Part shown: piece by piece, positions 42,409 to 51,121 of the stretch
Position numbering within the stretch: the first letter of the stretch is position 1
Layout: the number at the start of each line of letters is the position of its first letter
Source of the DNA: Firmicutes bacterium CAG:882
GTDB lineage: Bacteria > Bacillota > Clostridia > Lachnospirales > Lachnospiraceae
Reading direction: 5' to 3'
Assembly (NCBI GenBank): GCA_000435595.1
Contig: FR895437.1
Span: 12,489 to 76,488, forward strand
Length of the DNA: 64,000 nt
Notes under the pieces: generated by a model
Told to the model about the DNA's origin: nothing
Database searches by the model: none
What the model saw: only the letters and a program-made list of their open reading frames with translations
Made by a program: the position numbers and the translations under genes

Positions 42409-44076
42409 TTATGACACCTCCATGATAATAGGCAGAATCATAGGATTTCTCTTCATCTTTCTCCAGAGATATTCACTCAGATCGTCCCTTATGATGTTCT
42501 TTATCTTTCCCCAGTCGCTTATATTTTTTTCAAGACACTTGTCAACCGATTCGCGCACAACACTCGTCGCATCCTCAAGGAGAGTCTCCGACTCTCTCAC
42601 ATACACAAAGCCTCTCGTCACAATATCCGGTCCGGCAAGAAGCTGATTGGTATACTTTTCAAGTGTGAGAACAACTATAATTATACCGTTCTCGGCGAGA
42701 TTCTGTCTGTCTCTTAAGACAATATTCCCTACATCGCCCACACCAAGTCCATCTACAAGAAGGCTTCCCGCAGTTACCGTTCCAGTCTTTCCGGCTCCGT
42801 CATATCCAAGCTCAAGCACATCTCCCGACGACATGATGAACACATTCTCCTTCGGCACTCCCATTGACACTGCCAGGTCAGCATGTGTCTTTAAGTGTCT
42901 GTACTCGCCATGAACAGGAATTGCATACTTAGGCTTAACTATTGAATACATAAGCTTAATTTCTTCCTGGGATGCATGTCCCGATACATGGGTATCCTGG
43001 AAAATGACCTTTGCACCCTTCATCGAGAGTTCATTGATTACTCTTGCGACAGACTTTTCATTGCCCGGAATAGGTGTGGCACTTAATATCACAACATCCC
43101 CCGGCTTGATTGTAACCTTCTTATGAATGGATGCTGCCATTCTTGAAAGTGCCGCCATGGACTCGCCCTGGCTTCCTGTTGTTATGATGACTGTCTGGCT
43201 GTCCGTGTATTTCTTAAGCTCATCCGTCTCCACAAGCATGCCTTCCGGTATATCAAGATAACCAAGCTCACTCGCGACATTGATTATATTGACCATGCTT
43301 CTTCCCTCGACAGCAACCTTACGATTATATTTAGCCGCTGAATTGATAATCTGCTGCACTCTGTCAACATTAGACGCAAATGTAGCCACGATAATTCTGC
43401 TGTTCTGATTGTCGTTAAATATATTATCAAAAGTCTTTCCGACCGTCTTTTCGGACATTGTGTATCCCGGACGCATAACATTGGTACTGTCACAGAGCAT
43501 CGCAAGAACACCCTTCTTACCAATCTCACCAAATCTCTGCAGATCTATCGGCTCCCCAAAAACCGGCGTATAGTCAACCTTAAAATCTCCCGTGTGTATA
43601 ATTATTCCTGCCGGGGTATATATTGCAAGTGCGCAGGCATCCGCAATACTGTGATTGATTCTTATAAATTCAATTCTGAAATCTCCAAGCATTATATACT
43701 GTCCGTATTTTACGACCTTGCGCTTGGTTGTCCCCAAAAGATTATGCTCCTTAAGCTTCGTCTCTATAATTCCCATTGTGAGCTTGGTAGCATATATAGG
43801 CTTATTTACGTCCTTTAATACATAAGGGAATGCTCCGATGTGATCCTCATGTCCATGAGTAACCACAAAGCCCTTAACCTTATCAATATTATCCTTTAAA
43901 AAAGTAACATCAGGAATCACGAGATCAATTCCCAACATATCATCATCAGGAAAAGACAGACCGCAGTCCACAACAATAATACTGTCCCCATACATGAAGG
44001 CAGTCATGTTCATTCCAATCTGCTCTAATCCGCCGAGTGGAATTATCTTAACCTTTTCAGTTGTATCCGTTTTCAA
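42409..44076 (-). CDS. rnjA: Ribonuclease J
   Basis: The 555-residue protein is a beta-CASP metallo-beta-lactamase nuclease: VVDCGLSFPDDDMLGIDLVIP near residue 36, zinc motif THGHEDHIGAFPYVL near 74-86, HSIADACALAIYTP, HTGDFKVDY near 162, GRSMVNIINVA in the beta-CASP domain and QDTHVSGHASQEEIKLM near 370. It both exonucleolytically trims 5' ends and cuts internally in RNA decay. The start is TTG at 44076 with GGAGG seven bases upstream. It sits between DUF1292 and ylbF, an arrangement not seen in Bacillus. Confidence 0.95.
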   Translation of the reverse strand: MKTDTTEKVKIIPLGGLEQIGMNMTAFMYGDSIIVVDCGLSFPDDDMLGIDLVIPDVTFLKDNIDKVKGFVVTHGHEDHIGAFPYVLKDVNKPIYATKLTMGIIETKLKEHNLLGTTKRKVVKYGQYIMLGDFRIEFIRINHSIADACALAIYTPAGIIIHTGDFKVDYTPVFGEPIDLQRFGEIGKKGVLAMLCDSTNVMRPGYTMSEKTVGKTFDNIFNDNQNSRIIVATFASNVDRVQQIINSAAKYNRKVAVEGRSMVNIINVASELGYLDIPEGMLVETDELKKYTDSQTVIITTGSQGESMAALSRMAASIHKKVTIKPGDVVILSATPIPGNEKSVARVINELSMKGAKVIFQDTHVSGHASQEEIKLMYSIVKPKYAIPVHGEYRHLKTHADLAVSMGVPKENVFIMSSGDVLELGYDGAGKTGTVTAGSLLVDGLGVGDVGNIVLRDRQNLAENGIIIVVLTLEKYTNQLLAGPDIVTRGFVYVRESETLLEDATSVVRESVDKCLEKNISDWGKIKNIIRDDLSEYLWRKMKRNPMILPIIMEVS

Positions 44077-44107
44077 AAAAACACCTCCAAAAAATCACGC
44101 TCTATTA

Positions 44108-44395
44108 TTATTCTTCATCATCTAAAAGCTGCTCAAAAATCTTGAATACAGCATCAAGTTCTTCCTCATCGTCCACGAACTCATATAATGCTTCATCCGA
44201 CTCCGGTGCAGATGTATCCTTAAGGATAAATACCGCCTCGCTGTCATCGTCATCATTCTCACTGTCATATACGGATGTGTCATCCGTTGTAACCAGGAGG
44301 TAATCCGCTCCGTTCACTCTTGTAGACTCAATTACCTCAAACTCTACCTCTTTTCCATCCTCTGTCTGAAATACAAGCTTTTCTGTATCTGCCAT
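44108..44395 (-). CDS. DUF1292 (YrzB-like) acidic protein
   Basis: Start 44395 (MADTEKLVFQTEDG) is chosen by GGAG seven bases upstream. The 95-residue protein is very acidic, with DGKEVEFEVIESTRVNGADYLLVT and a C-terminal helix DEALYEFVDDEEELDAVFKIFEQLLDDEE typical of DUF1292. Its function is unknown. In Firmicutes it follows ruvX (yrrK-yrzB), and here it begins one base after the ruvX stop. Confidence 0.85.
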   Translation of the reverse strand: MADTEKLVFQTEDGKEVEFEVIESTRVNGADYLLVTTDDTSVYDSENDDDDSEAVFILKDTSAPESDEALYEFVDDEEELDAVFKIFEQLLDDEE

Positions 44396-44396
44396 T

Positions 44397-44843
44397 CTAA
44401 TTCTCCTGTTCCTGTTTTTTCTTAAATGCAAGGTTGTCAAGATACCCCTGTAAAATAAATGTGGCAGCAATCATATCCACATATTCTTTTCTGTTCTCTC
44501 TTCTTATTCCCGCTTCCATCATGGTGCGGTCCGCCGCAACGGTAGTAAGTCGTTCATCCCACATAACTACCTCAAGTCCGGTTCTGCGCTCAAGCTTCTC
44601 CTTGAACTCCATTGTGCTCTCCACGCGGATTCCTTCTGAATTATTCATATGCTTCGGAAACCCGAGTACAATAAGAGAGATATCGTATTCATCAATAATC
44701 TCTTCAATACGTGCCAGTGTCTGACGCAGCTTATTTTCTTCCTTCCTGCGTATTATCTCCAATCCCTGGGCAGTAAACATAAGCGGGTCGCTGACTGCAG
44801 CGCCCACTGTCTTAGTTCCGTAATCCAATCCTAATATTCGCAT
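44397..44843 (-). CDS. ruvX: Holliday-junction resolvase-like RuvX/YqgF
   Basis: The 148-residue protein has an RNase H-like fold: MRILGLDYGTKTVGAAVSDPL carries the first catalytic Asp, LIVLGFPKHMNNSEG the middle, and VVMWDERLTTVAADRTM near 95 and DMIAATFILQGYLD near 122 the later acidic residues. YqgF/RuvX acts in rRNA 5'-end maturation and possibly in recombination intermediates. It follows ireB by two bases, reproducing the Bacillus yrzL-yrrK order. Confidence 0.92.
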   Translation of the reverse strand: MRILGLDYGTKTVGAAVSDPLMFTAQGLEIIRRKEENKLRQTLARIEEIIDEYDISLIVLGFPKHMNNSEGIRVESTMEFKEKLERRTGLEVVMWDERLTTVAADRTMMEAGIRRENRKEYVDMIAATFILQGYLDNLAFKKKQEQEN

Positions 44844-44845
44844 AC

Positions 44846-45106
44846 CTATAAACCTTTAACCGAAATATAATTTTTTAGAAGTTCTTCAACCAATTCATCA
44901 CGTTCAACCTTCATAATAAGGCTTCTTGCATTATTATGGCTGGTTATGTACGTCGGATCACCTGACATAATGTATCCGACAATCTGGTTAATCGGGTTAT
45001 ATCCCTTCTCAGTCAAAGCCTTACACACGGTATTAAGAACATCGGATACCTCCATATGCTGTTCATCCGCAACCTTAAAATATTGTGTATTGGTTAAGTC
45101 TGACAT
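44846..45106 (-). CDS. ireB: IreB-family regulator (UPF0297)
   Basis: Start 45106 (MSDLTNTQYFKV) is chosen because it matches family length, 86 residues, with AAAGGA about ten bases upstream; a reading from 45133 adds nine residues. The protein has EVSDVLNTVCKALTEKGYNPINQIVGYIMSGDPTYITSHNNARSLI, the core of the family. In Enterococcus, IreB is phosphorylated by the kinase IreK and dampens cell-wall stress resistance, with Thr residues near the N-terminus. LTNT here could be the site. It precedes ruvX. Confidence 0.88.
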   Translation of the reverse strand: MSDLTNTQYFKVADEQHMEVSDVLNTVCKALTEKGYNPINQIVGYIMSGDPTYITSHNNARSLIMKVERDELVEELLKNYISVKGL

Positions 45107-45151
45107 AATCTTCACGTCCTTTGCACTATACATTTTATCATAATATAATTT

Positions 45152-46516
45152 CTAAAAATTTGCAATAGCTACCTGTGACATTACACTATCTTTTCCAAAA
45201 AGTCCATCAATTATTACATCAACCTCGGAATTAATTTCCGCATTGCCATCATTTATCCCCTGCACAGGTATATACACCTTGACATACCTTCTTGTATGTC
45301 CCACAGCGTATTTTTTACCGTCCTTTTCGACGTATTCTTCCACAAGCACTTTCTCTTTTTCCCCGACAAAACTCTCTCTGTAATTCTCGGACAGCCCATC
45401 ATCAAGCTCTATAAGCTCATCGCTTCGGGCACTCTTAATGCTGTCTGCAACCTGATTTTCCATCCTGTCCGCAATGGTTCCTTTTCTTCTTGAGTACTTA
45501 AATACATGCATCTCAAAAAATTTGATTTTTTCAAGATATTTTTTAGTAACCGCAAACTCTTCATCCGTCTCTCCCGGAAATCCTACAATTACATCCGTTG
45601 TTATCGCCGGTCTGTCAAAATATTTTCTAATCTTATCCACCCCGTCCGAAAACTCTTCCGTATCATACCTTCTGTTCATGCGCCTAAGCGTCGCATCACA
45701 GCCGCTCTGCAATGAAAGATGGAAATGCGGACATATCTTTTTTACGGCAGAAAGCCGTGTGAGGAACGCATCCGTAATAATTCTCGGCTCAAGCGACCCC
45801 AGACGTATTCTCTCTATTCCGTCAACCTTATCTATCGCCTCTATAACCTGAAGGAGTCTCTCTGCATTCGGTACAGGCTGTGCATTATACTCTGTATTGT
45901 CAAAGTCCAGCCCGTATGAGCTTAAATGTATTCCCGTAATGACTATCTCGTGACATCCGCTCTCCGCAAGCTTATTGACCTCAGACATGATATCTTCAAG
46001 GCTTCTGCTTCTCACTCTTCCTCTTGCAAACGGAATGATGCAGTATGTGCAGAACTGATTACAGCCGTCCTGAATCTTAATGTACGCTCTTGTGTGGATC
46101 TCACTTCCGCTTATAGCCAGTCTTTCATATTCCTTCGTTTTATTTATGTCGATGAACGAGTCCGTATCCTTTCCCTTAAAATACTCATCAAGCACTTCCA
46201 CTATCTGTCCCTTTTTGTTATTCCCGACAATAATGTCCACTGCACTATCCTCTAAGAGCTTTTCTCCCGCTTCCTGAACATAGCAGCCTGCAGCCACAAC
46301 AACAGCATTGGGATTATCCTTCTTTGCCTTGTGAAGCATCTGTCTCGACTTGCGGTCTGCAATATTCGTTACGGTGCATGTATTTATAATATATACATCT
46401 GCTGATTCCTTACCAAATTCCACTATATCGTACCCTGCCGCCTCTAATAGCTGTCTCATGGCCTCTGTTTCGTATGAATTTACCTTACAGCCAAGATTAT
46501 GTAATGTACATTTCAT
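45152..46516 (-). CDS. mtaB: tRNA ct6A37/t6A37 methylthiotransferase MtaB
   Basis: MtaB adds a methylthio group to t6A37 in ANN-decoding tRNAs. The 454-residue protein has an N-terminal UPF0004 cluster domain (LHNLGCKVNSYETEAM, VYIINTCTVTNIADRKSR and VAAGCYVQ), the radical SAM core CNQFCTYCIIPFARGR near 156, and a C-terminal TRAM-like region with VEKDGKKYAVGHTRRYVKVYIP. The opening fits MtaB (YqeV) rather than MiaB. It begins at the divergent region shared with the HPr-like gene. The ribosome site is weak (AAGG, 11 bases away). Confidence 0.92.
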   Translation of the reverse strand: MKCTLHNLGCKVNSYETEAMRQLLEAAGYDIVEFGKESADVYIINTCTVTNIADRKSRQMLHKAKKDNPNAVVVAAGCYVQEAGEKLLEDSAVDIIVGNNKKGQIVEVLDEYFKGKDTDSFIDINKTKEYERLAISGSEIHTRAYIKIQDGCNQFCTYCIIPFARGRVRSRSLEDIMSEVNKLAESGCHEIVITGIHLSSYGLDFDNTEYNAQPVPNAERLLQVIEAIDKVDGIERIRLGSLEPRIITDAFLTRLSAVKKICPHFHLSLQSGCDATLRRMNRRYDTEEFSDGVDKIRKYFDRPAITTDVIVGFPGETDEEFAVTKKYLEKIKFFEMHVFKYSRRKGTIADRMENQVADSIKSARSDELIELDDGLSENYRESFVGEKEKVLVEEYVEKDGKKYAVGHTRRYVKVYIPVQGINDGNAEINSEVDVIIDGLFGKDSVMSQVAIANF

Positions 46517-46548
46517 TAAAATTAGTACCTTCTTTCTGACATTTTGTA

Positions 46549-46577
46549 TTGACTTTTTAAAGTTAAAAATGTATCAT
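46549..46577 (+). promoter_or_regulatory. Promoter of the HPr-like gene
   Basis: TTGACT (46549-46554), 17 bases, then TATCAT (46572-46577). The gene start at 46609 has AGGAGGG (46596-46602) six bases upstream. The strong signals suggest abundant expression. Confidence 0.82.
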
Positions 46578-46608
46578 TGAATTAATAAAATTACTAGGAG
46601 GGTGTACC

Positions 46609-46839
46609 ATGAAAACAGTTCAGATTTCACTTAATTCTATCGATAAGGTAAAGTCATTTGTTAACGATATCACCAAGTTCGATGTTGATTTCGACCTCGT
46701 ATCCGGCAGATATGTTATCGACGCTAAGTCTATTATGGGTATCTTTTCCCTTGACTTAAGCAAGCCTATCGACTTGAATATTCATGCCGAGGAGAACGTA
46801 GATACAATTCTTTCCGTTCTTGCTCCATATCTTGTATAG
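46609..46839 (+). CDS. HPr-like protein lacking the phospho-histidine
   Basis: The 76-residue protein aligns with the PTS carrier HPr, especially at VSGRYVIDAKSIMGIFSLDL, which contains the serine (in KSIMG) equivalent to HPr Ser46. The GIHARPA segment holding His15 is replaced by SIDKVKSFV, so it cannot take phosphate from Enzyme I. In this respect it resembles Bacillus Crh, an HPr-like protein used only for catabolite control. A role through Ser phosphorylation by HPr kinase is inferred. It is one of only two + strand genes, with its own promoter and terminator. Confidence 0.82.
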   Translation: MKTVQISLNSIDKVKSFVNDITKFDVDFDLVSGRYVIDAKSIMGIFSLDLSKPIDLNIHAEENVDTILSVLAPYLV

Positions 46840-46883
46840 CTCGTATTTACATACTACTACATAAGATTATGTAATATCTTATT

Positions 46884-46917
46884 AAAAGGGATTCCGCAAT
46901 GTGGAATCCCTTTTTTT
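46884..46917 (+). terminator. Intrinsic terminator of the HPr-like gene (also works on the - strand)
   Basis: A 12-bp stem (46884-46895 with 46903-46914), loop of seven, followed by a run of seven T (46911-46917). On the - strand the same stem ends in TTTT, so it may also stop transcription from thiI. Confidence 0.92.
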
Positions 46918-46952
46918 GTGTAATAGAAGACTTCATTCCTATTACACAAAAA
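46913..46952. repeat. Perfect 14-bp inverted repeat beyond the HPr terminator
   Basis: Arms 46913-46926 and 46939-46952 (TTTTTGTGTAATAG and its complement) are separated by 12 bases. The left arm shares the terminator's T-run. It may block readthrough from the - strand side or be a duplicated terminator remnant. Confidence 0.75.
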
Positions 46953-46976
46953 CGCTCCGCGGGGATGCGCAGCTTT

Positions 46977-48155
46977 TTATTCAACCCGGATTGTCTCCGT
47001 AGTATCAATTGCTGTCTTTACAAGTTCATCTATCTTCTCCGAGAGCTTAAGCTCAGACCTCTCAATCACCTTCCTGTTAGGCTTTGTCACAGGATGCTTT
47101 GCGACAAATATCGTACAGCAGTCCTCAAACGGAAGTATCGATGTCTCATAGGTTCCGATTTTCTCGGAAATATCTATGATTTCCTGCTTATCAAAGCCGA
47201 TAAGCGGTCTGATTACGGGAAGCTCACACACTGCATTGGTGACGAGAAGACTGTGCATGGTCTGGCTCGCTACCTGACCGATACTCTCACCCGTCACAAG
47301 CCCAAGGCAGTCTGATTCATTGGCAAAATGCTCTGCTATCTTCATCATATATCGGCGCATGATTATTGTGAGTTCATCATGCGGACATTTCTCATAGATG
47401 TATAACTGAATATCCGTGAAATTAACCACATGAAGATTAATAGGTCCCGAGTACTGTGTGACGATTCTTGCAAGGTCGATTACCTTCTGCTTTGCTCTCT
47501 CACTTGTGTATGGCGGTGCATGGAAATATACCGCATCAATCTTTACGCCCCGCTTAGCAACCATGTAACCTGCCACCGGACTGTCAATCCCCCCCGAAAG
47601 CAGAAGCATTGCCTTACCGTTGGTTCCTACAGGCATTCCTCCCGGTCCCGGAATAAGTTCAGTGTAGATATTGATTCTGCTTCTAATCTCAACATTTACA
47701 TATATATCCGGTTTGTGAACGTCAACCGTCATCTCAGGAATCGCATCAAGAATTTTCTCGCCCATAGCCATATTGATTCCCATTGAATCAAGAGGATAGT
47801 TCTTTCTTGCACGTCTTGCGTTTACCTTGAAGGTCATCTTCTTTCCCTTATACATCGTCTTAAGGTAATCCACAACCTCCTCTGCAAGCTTGTCAAAGCC
47901 CTCATCCTTCACCTGAAGCATAGGACATATCCAGAGAATTCCGAACACCTTTTTAAGTGCATTTATCGCATCCTCATCATCGAACTCGCTTGTTCCCTCA
48001 ACGTATATTCTTCCGTTCTCCTTTGTCACATCGAATGTGCCGTCAACCTTTTTTAAGGCATGGCGTATCTGATGTACAAGCATATCCTCAAATATATATC
48101 TGTTTTTTCCCTTTGTACCGATTTCACCGTACTTAATCAAAAAAGCCTTGTACAT
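46977..48155 (-). CDS. thiI: tRNA 4-thiouridine synthase ThiI
   Basis: ThiI adds sulfur to U8 of tRNA and may feed thiamine thiazole synthesis. The 392-residue protein has an N-terminal ferredoxin-like and THUMP domain (about 1-165) and a PP-loop ATPase domain with LLLSGGIDSPVAGYMVAKRG near 184 and HAPPYTSERAKQKVIDLA near 215. No C-terminal rhodanese domain is present, as in Firmicutes ThiI. GGAGG precedes the ATG at 48155. The dedicated cysteine desulfurase gene lies just upstream. Confidence 0.95.
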   Translation of the reverse strand: MYKAFLIKYGEIGTKGKNRYIFEDMLVHQIRHALKKVDGTFDVTKENGRIYVEGTSEFDDEDAINALKKVFGILWICPMLQVKDEGFDKLAEEVVDYLKTMYKGKKMTFKVNARRARKNYPLDSMGINMAMGEKILDAIPEMTVDVHKPDIYVNVEIRSRINIYTELIPGPGGMPVGTNGKAMLLLSGGIDSPVAGYMVAKRGVKIDAVYFHAPPYTSERAKQKVIDLARIVTQYSGPINLHVVNFTDIQLYIYEKCPHDELTIIMRRYMMKIAEHFANESDCLGLVTGESIGQVASQTMHSLLVTNAVCELPVIRPLIGFDKQEIIDISEKIGTYETSILPFEDCCTIFVAKHPVTKPNRKVIERSELKLSEKIDELVKTAIDTTETIRVE

Positions 48156-48171
48156 TTTTCCTCCTTACACT

Positions 48172-49326
48172 TTAATGTCTTGTATATCTTCTGAGCATAG
48201 GCACCAGCTCATTAAGTGCAATTATAACTTCATCAAGTTCTTCCTTTGTATTCTCGGTACAAAGGCTGAATCTGATGGTCGAATCCAAGAGATTGTTCTT
48301 AACCCCGATTGCCTTCAGCGTTCCTGAGAGTGCAGGCTTGTTAGACGAGCATGCCGACCCCGATGACACATATATTCCCTTGTCCTCGAGTGCATGTAAA
48401 AGCACCTCACTTCTGACATTCTCGAAGCTTATACTGATAACATGAGGAGTTCCCTCATGTCCTCTCCTGCCATTGAACACTGTTCCCGGAATTTCAAGAA
48501 CCCTATCCGTGAAATACTCCTTAAGCTCATAGAGTCTTTCAATCTTCTCGTCAAAATTCTCATAACACAGCTTAGCAGCAAGTGCCATTCCGGCTATTCC
48601 CGGCACGTTCTCAGTTCCCGAACGCATGCCTTTTTGCTGTCCTCCGCCGAAAATAATAGGATTAATCTTGGTTTTATCCTTGATATATAAAAATCCGACT
48701 CCCTTAGGTCCGTGAAGCTTGTGAGCACTCACTGACATAAGATCGATATTCTCCCTCTTGGGGATTATTCTGTACTTTCCGAACGCCTGCACAGCATCAG
48801 TATGGAAAATAATCTCAGGATTATACTCTTTTACCATTGCTGCCGCCTCAGCTATCGGTTCGACAATGCTCACCTCGTTGTTGGCATACATAATTGAGAC
48901 TAAAATCGTCTCAGGTTTCAAGGCCTCCTTTAATGCTTCAAGACTGACACGGCCGGTCGCATCAACGGGGAGATATGTTATCTCAAATCCGTTCTTTTCA
49001 AGAAAAACCGTCGTCTCAAGGATTGCCGGATGTTCAATCATTGTGGTTATGATGTGATTTCCCCGCCTTTTATTAGCCAGTGCCGTTCCGATGAACGCCA
49101 TATTGTCAGACTCTGTTCCACCCGACGTATACAAAAGCTCCTTCTTATCGCATTTTAATATGGACGCGAGTGTCTCTCCTGCCTCGTTGAGATATCGCTC
49201 CGCCTGAACTCCCTTGTTATGCTTAGATGACGGATTACCGTAGTCCTCAAGCATTATCTTACTCATAAGCTTTACAACGTCAGGATGCACTGCCGTTGTA
49301 GCTGAATTATCCAAATATATCTCCAT
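48172..49326 (-). CDS. Cysteine desulfurase (NifS/IscS-type, partner of ThiI)
   Basis: The 384-residue PLP enzyme has the family opening YLDNSATTAVHPDVV, the PLP lysine in SVSAHKLHGPKGVGFLY near 204, GGGQQKGMRSGTENVPGIAGM near 230 and the catalytic Cys in SSGSACSSNKPALS near 325. In Firmicutes a desulfurase (NifZ) paired with thiI supplies persulfide sulfur for tRNA thiolation. It sits 16 bases upstream of thiI and two bases after rsmE, in one run. Confidence 0.93.
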   Translation of the reverse strand: MEIYLDNSATTAVHPDVVKLMSKIMLEDYGNPSSKHNKGVQAERYLNEAGETLASILKCDKKELLYTSGGTESDNMAFIGTALANKRRGNHIITTMIEHPAILETTVFLEKNGFEITYLPVDATGRVSLEALKEALKPETILVSIMYANNEVSIVEPIAEAAAMVKEYNPEIIFHTDAVQAFGKYRIIPKRENIDLMSVSAHKLHGPKGVGFLYIKDKTKINPIIFGGGQQKGMRSGTENVPGIAGMALAAKLCYENFDEKIERLYELKEYFTDRVLEIPGTVFNGRRGHEGTPHVISISFENVRSEVLLHALEDKGIYVSSGSACSSNKPALSGTLKAIGVKNNLLDSTIRFSLCTENTKEELDEVIIALNELVPMLRRYTRH

Positions 49327-49327
49327 A

Positions 49328-50098
49328 TTATTCCTCTGTCTGATCCTCTAACGCATAGGCAAGCATGGAAAGAAATGCCATACCTGCCGTCTCGGTTCTA
49401 AGTATACGCTTTCCCAGTGTTACCGTATGCATTCCGAGCTCCTTTGCAGCGGCAATTTCATCGTTCTCAAAGCCGCCCTCAGGTCCTATAAACACAGCCA
49501 CGCTGTCCTGTGGTCTTATTGCCGATACAAGCTTCCTTGTCTCAGCCATTCCGTTCTCGTTCTCATACGGAACGAAGCATATATCACATCCCGAGGCCTG
49601 CTTTAAGGCATCCTTGTAATTCATCACAGGTCCTACCTGTGGTATTACCGAACGCTTGCTCTGCTTTGCCGCGCTCTCGCTGATTGCATTCCAGCGCGAG
49701 AGCTTAGCTGCTGCCTTTTTATCATCAAGCTTTACAACCGAGCGCTTCATGGCTACAGGTATTATCCTGGCTGCTCCAAGCTCAACCGCCTTCTGTATTA
49801 TAAGCTCAAGCTTATCACTCTTTGGAAGTCCCTGATATATGATAACCCTGCACGGAAGCTCTGTGTCTGCAACATTCTCCTGTGTTATGTCAAACACAGC
49901 TTCATCGTCAGTGTAATCTTCAAGCTCACACATATAATTGCCCGATGATAAATCCCCTGACAAATTATTTTTAACACTTATAAGCACGGAATCTCCGTGC
50001 TTAAGACGGATTACGTTCCTTACATGATTGTAATCCGCCCCGTTGACGTATATCCTGCTATCCTTTATCTGATTCTCTTCTACAAAAAAATGATACAT
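49328..50098 (-). CDS. rsmE: 16S rRNA m3U1498 methyltransferase RsmE
   Basis: The 256-residue SPOUT methyltransferase has an N-terminal PUA-like domain (HFFVEENQIKDSRIYVNGADYNHVRNVIRLKHGD) and the knotted C-terminal domain with FIGPEGGFENDEIAAAKELG near 195 and LGKRILRTETAGMAFLSML near 222. It methylates U1498 in the small-subunit rRNA. It follows prmA by four bases, the usual prmA-rsmE order. Confidence 0.95.
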   Translation of the reverse strand: MYHFFVEENQIKDSRIYVNGADYNHVRNVIRLKHGDSVLISVKNNLSGDLSSGNYMCELEDYTDDEAVFDITQENVADTELPCRVIIYQGLPKSDKLELIIQKAVELGAARIIPVAMKRSVVKLDDKKAAAKLSRWNAISESAAKQSKRSVIPQVGPVMNYKDALKQASGCDICFVPYENENGMAETRKLVSAIRPQDSVAVFIGPEGGFENDEIAAAKELGMHTVTLGKRILRTETAGMAFLSMLAYALEDQTEE

Positions 50099-50102
50099 TA
50101 TC

Positions 50103-51074
50103 CTATCGTTCCCGCGTCTGCTTTCTTACTGCAGTTATTGAAACCCAGTCTCCCTGATGTGATACATCGACAATCTCAAGCTCAGGATTCTCCATTATTG
50201 TCTTTTTTACCGCGTCTTCCTTCATATCAATTATTCCGGAGGTTATGAATACGCCTCCATGCTTGATATGCTGTGCAATTTCTTTTGACAACGGCATTAT
50301 AACATCCGCAAGAATGTTAGCAGTGACAACATCGTACTTCTCATACCCGACCTCATCCTGAACAGCTTTGTCATCTATTATATTGCCCTGAATAACCTTG
50401 AATATATCAGGAGCAAAACCATTGGCTTCCATATTCTCGGCACTTGCCGTTATGGCGTTCTCGTCCAGGTCGGTTCCTATAATGCTTTTTGCTCCAAGCA
50501 TCTTTGCAATTACCGCAAGAATACCGCTTCCCGTTCCGACATCAAGGAGCTCAGTCTCAGGTGTCACATACTTCTCAAGCTGCTTTATCACAAGCTGTGT
50601 AGTCTCATGCATTCCCGTTCCGAATGCCGTACCCGGATCTATATTGACAACCATTCTGCCCTGCATATCATCCGGAACCGTCTCCCATGTAGGCTTGATT
50701 ACAATATCCTTTACCATAAAAGGCTTAAAATATTCTTTCCAGTTGTTGACCCAGTCCTTGTCCTCAGTCTCTGATTCCTCTATTGTACAGGCTCCGACAT
50801 CGACAAAATCCTTGAGGTCGTCAAGACCGTTTCTTACTTTATCCATAAGCTCATCTGTAGCATCAGCCTCGTCAATGTAGAAGCTGACATAGCCTATGCC
50901 CTCATCAGGAGGAAGTTCAGGAAGAATGTCAATGAACATTGCCTTGGTGTCCTTATCCGAGAGCTGCACGTTATCCTCAACCTGCACTCCGTCAATACCA
51001 AGTTCAATCAACATGCCGCTCACCAAGTCCTCGGCCGCAGTCGTAGTTGTTATTCTGAATTTTTTCCACTTCAT
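50103..51074 (-). CDS. prmA: Ribosomal protein L11 methyltransferase PrmA
   Basis: The 323-residue protein has a substrate-binding N-terminus (RITTTTAAEDLVSGMLIELGIDGVQVED) and a SAM domain with FGTGMHETTQLVIKQLE near 151, LLDVGTGSGILAVIAKMLGAK near 174, GTDLDENAITASAENM near 198 and VVTANILADVIMPLS near 242. It trimethylates L11. GAGG precedes the start ATG at 51074. It begins the prmA-rsmE-desulfurase-thiI run. Confidence 0.95.
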   Translation of the reverse strand: MKWKKFRITTTTAAEDLVSGMLIELGIDGVQVEDNVQLSDKDTKAMFIDILPELPPDEGIGYVSFYIDEADATDELMDKVRNGLDDLKDFVDVGACTIEESETEDKDWVNNWKEYFKPFMVKDIVIKPTWETVPDDMQGRMVVNIDPGTAFGTGMHETTQLVIKQLEKYVTPETELLDVGTGSGILAVIAKMLGAKSIIGTDLDENAITASAENMEANGFAPDIFKVIQGNIIDDKAVQDEVGYEKYDVVTANILADVIMPLSKEIAQHIKHGGVFITSGIIDMKEDAVKKTIMENPELEIVDVSHQGDWVSITAVRKQTRER

Positions 51075-51121
51075 AACTTAAATCCTCATTCCGTAAATAC
51101 TTTACGTCACGGCAGACAGGC

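Noticed and set aside
46977..48155. Looking for a rhodanese domain in ThiI
   Set aside because: The protein ends at the PP-loop domain, as in other Firmicutes.
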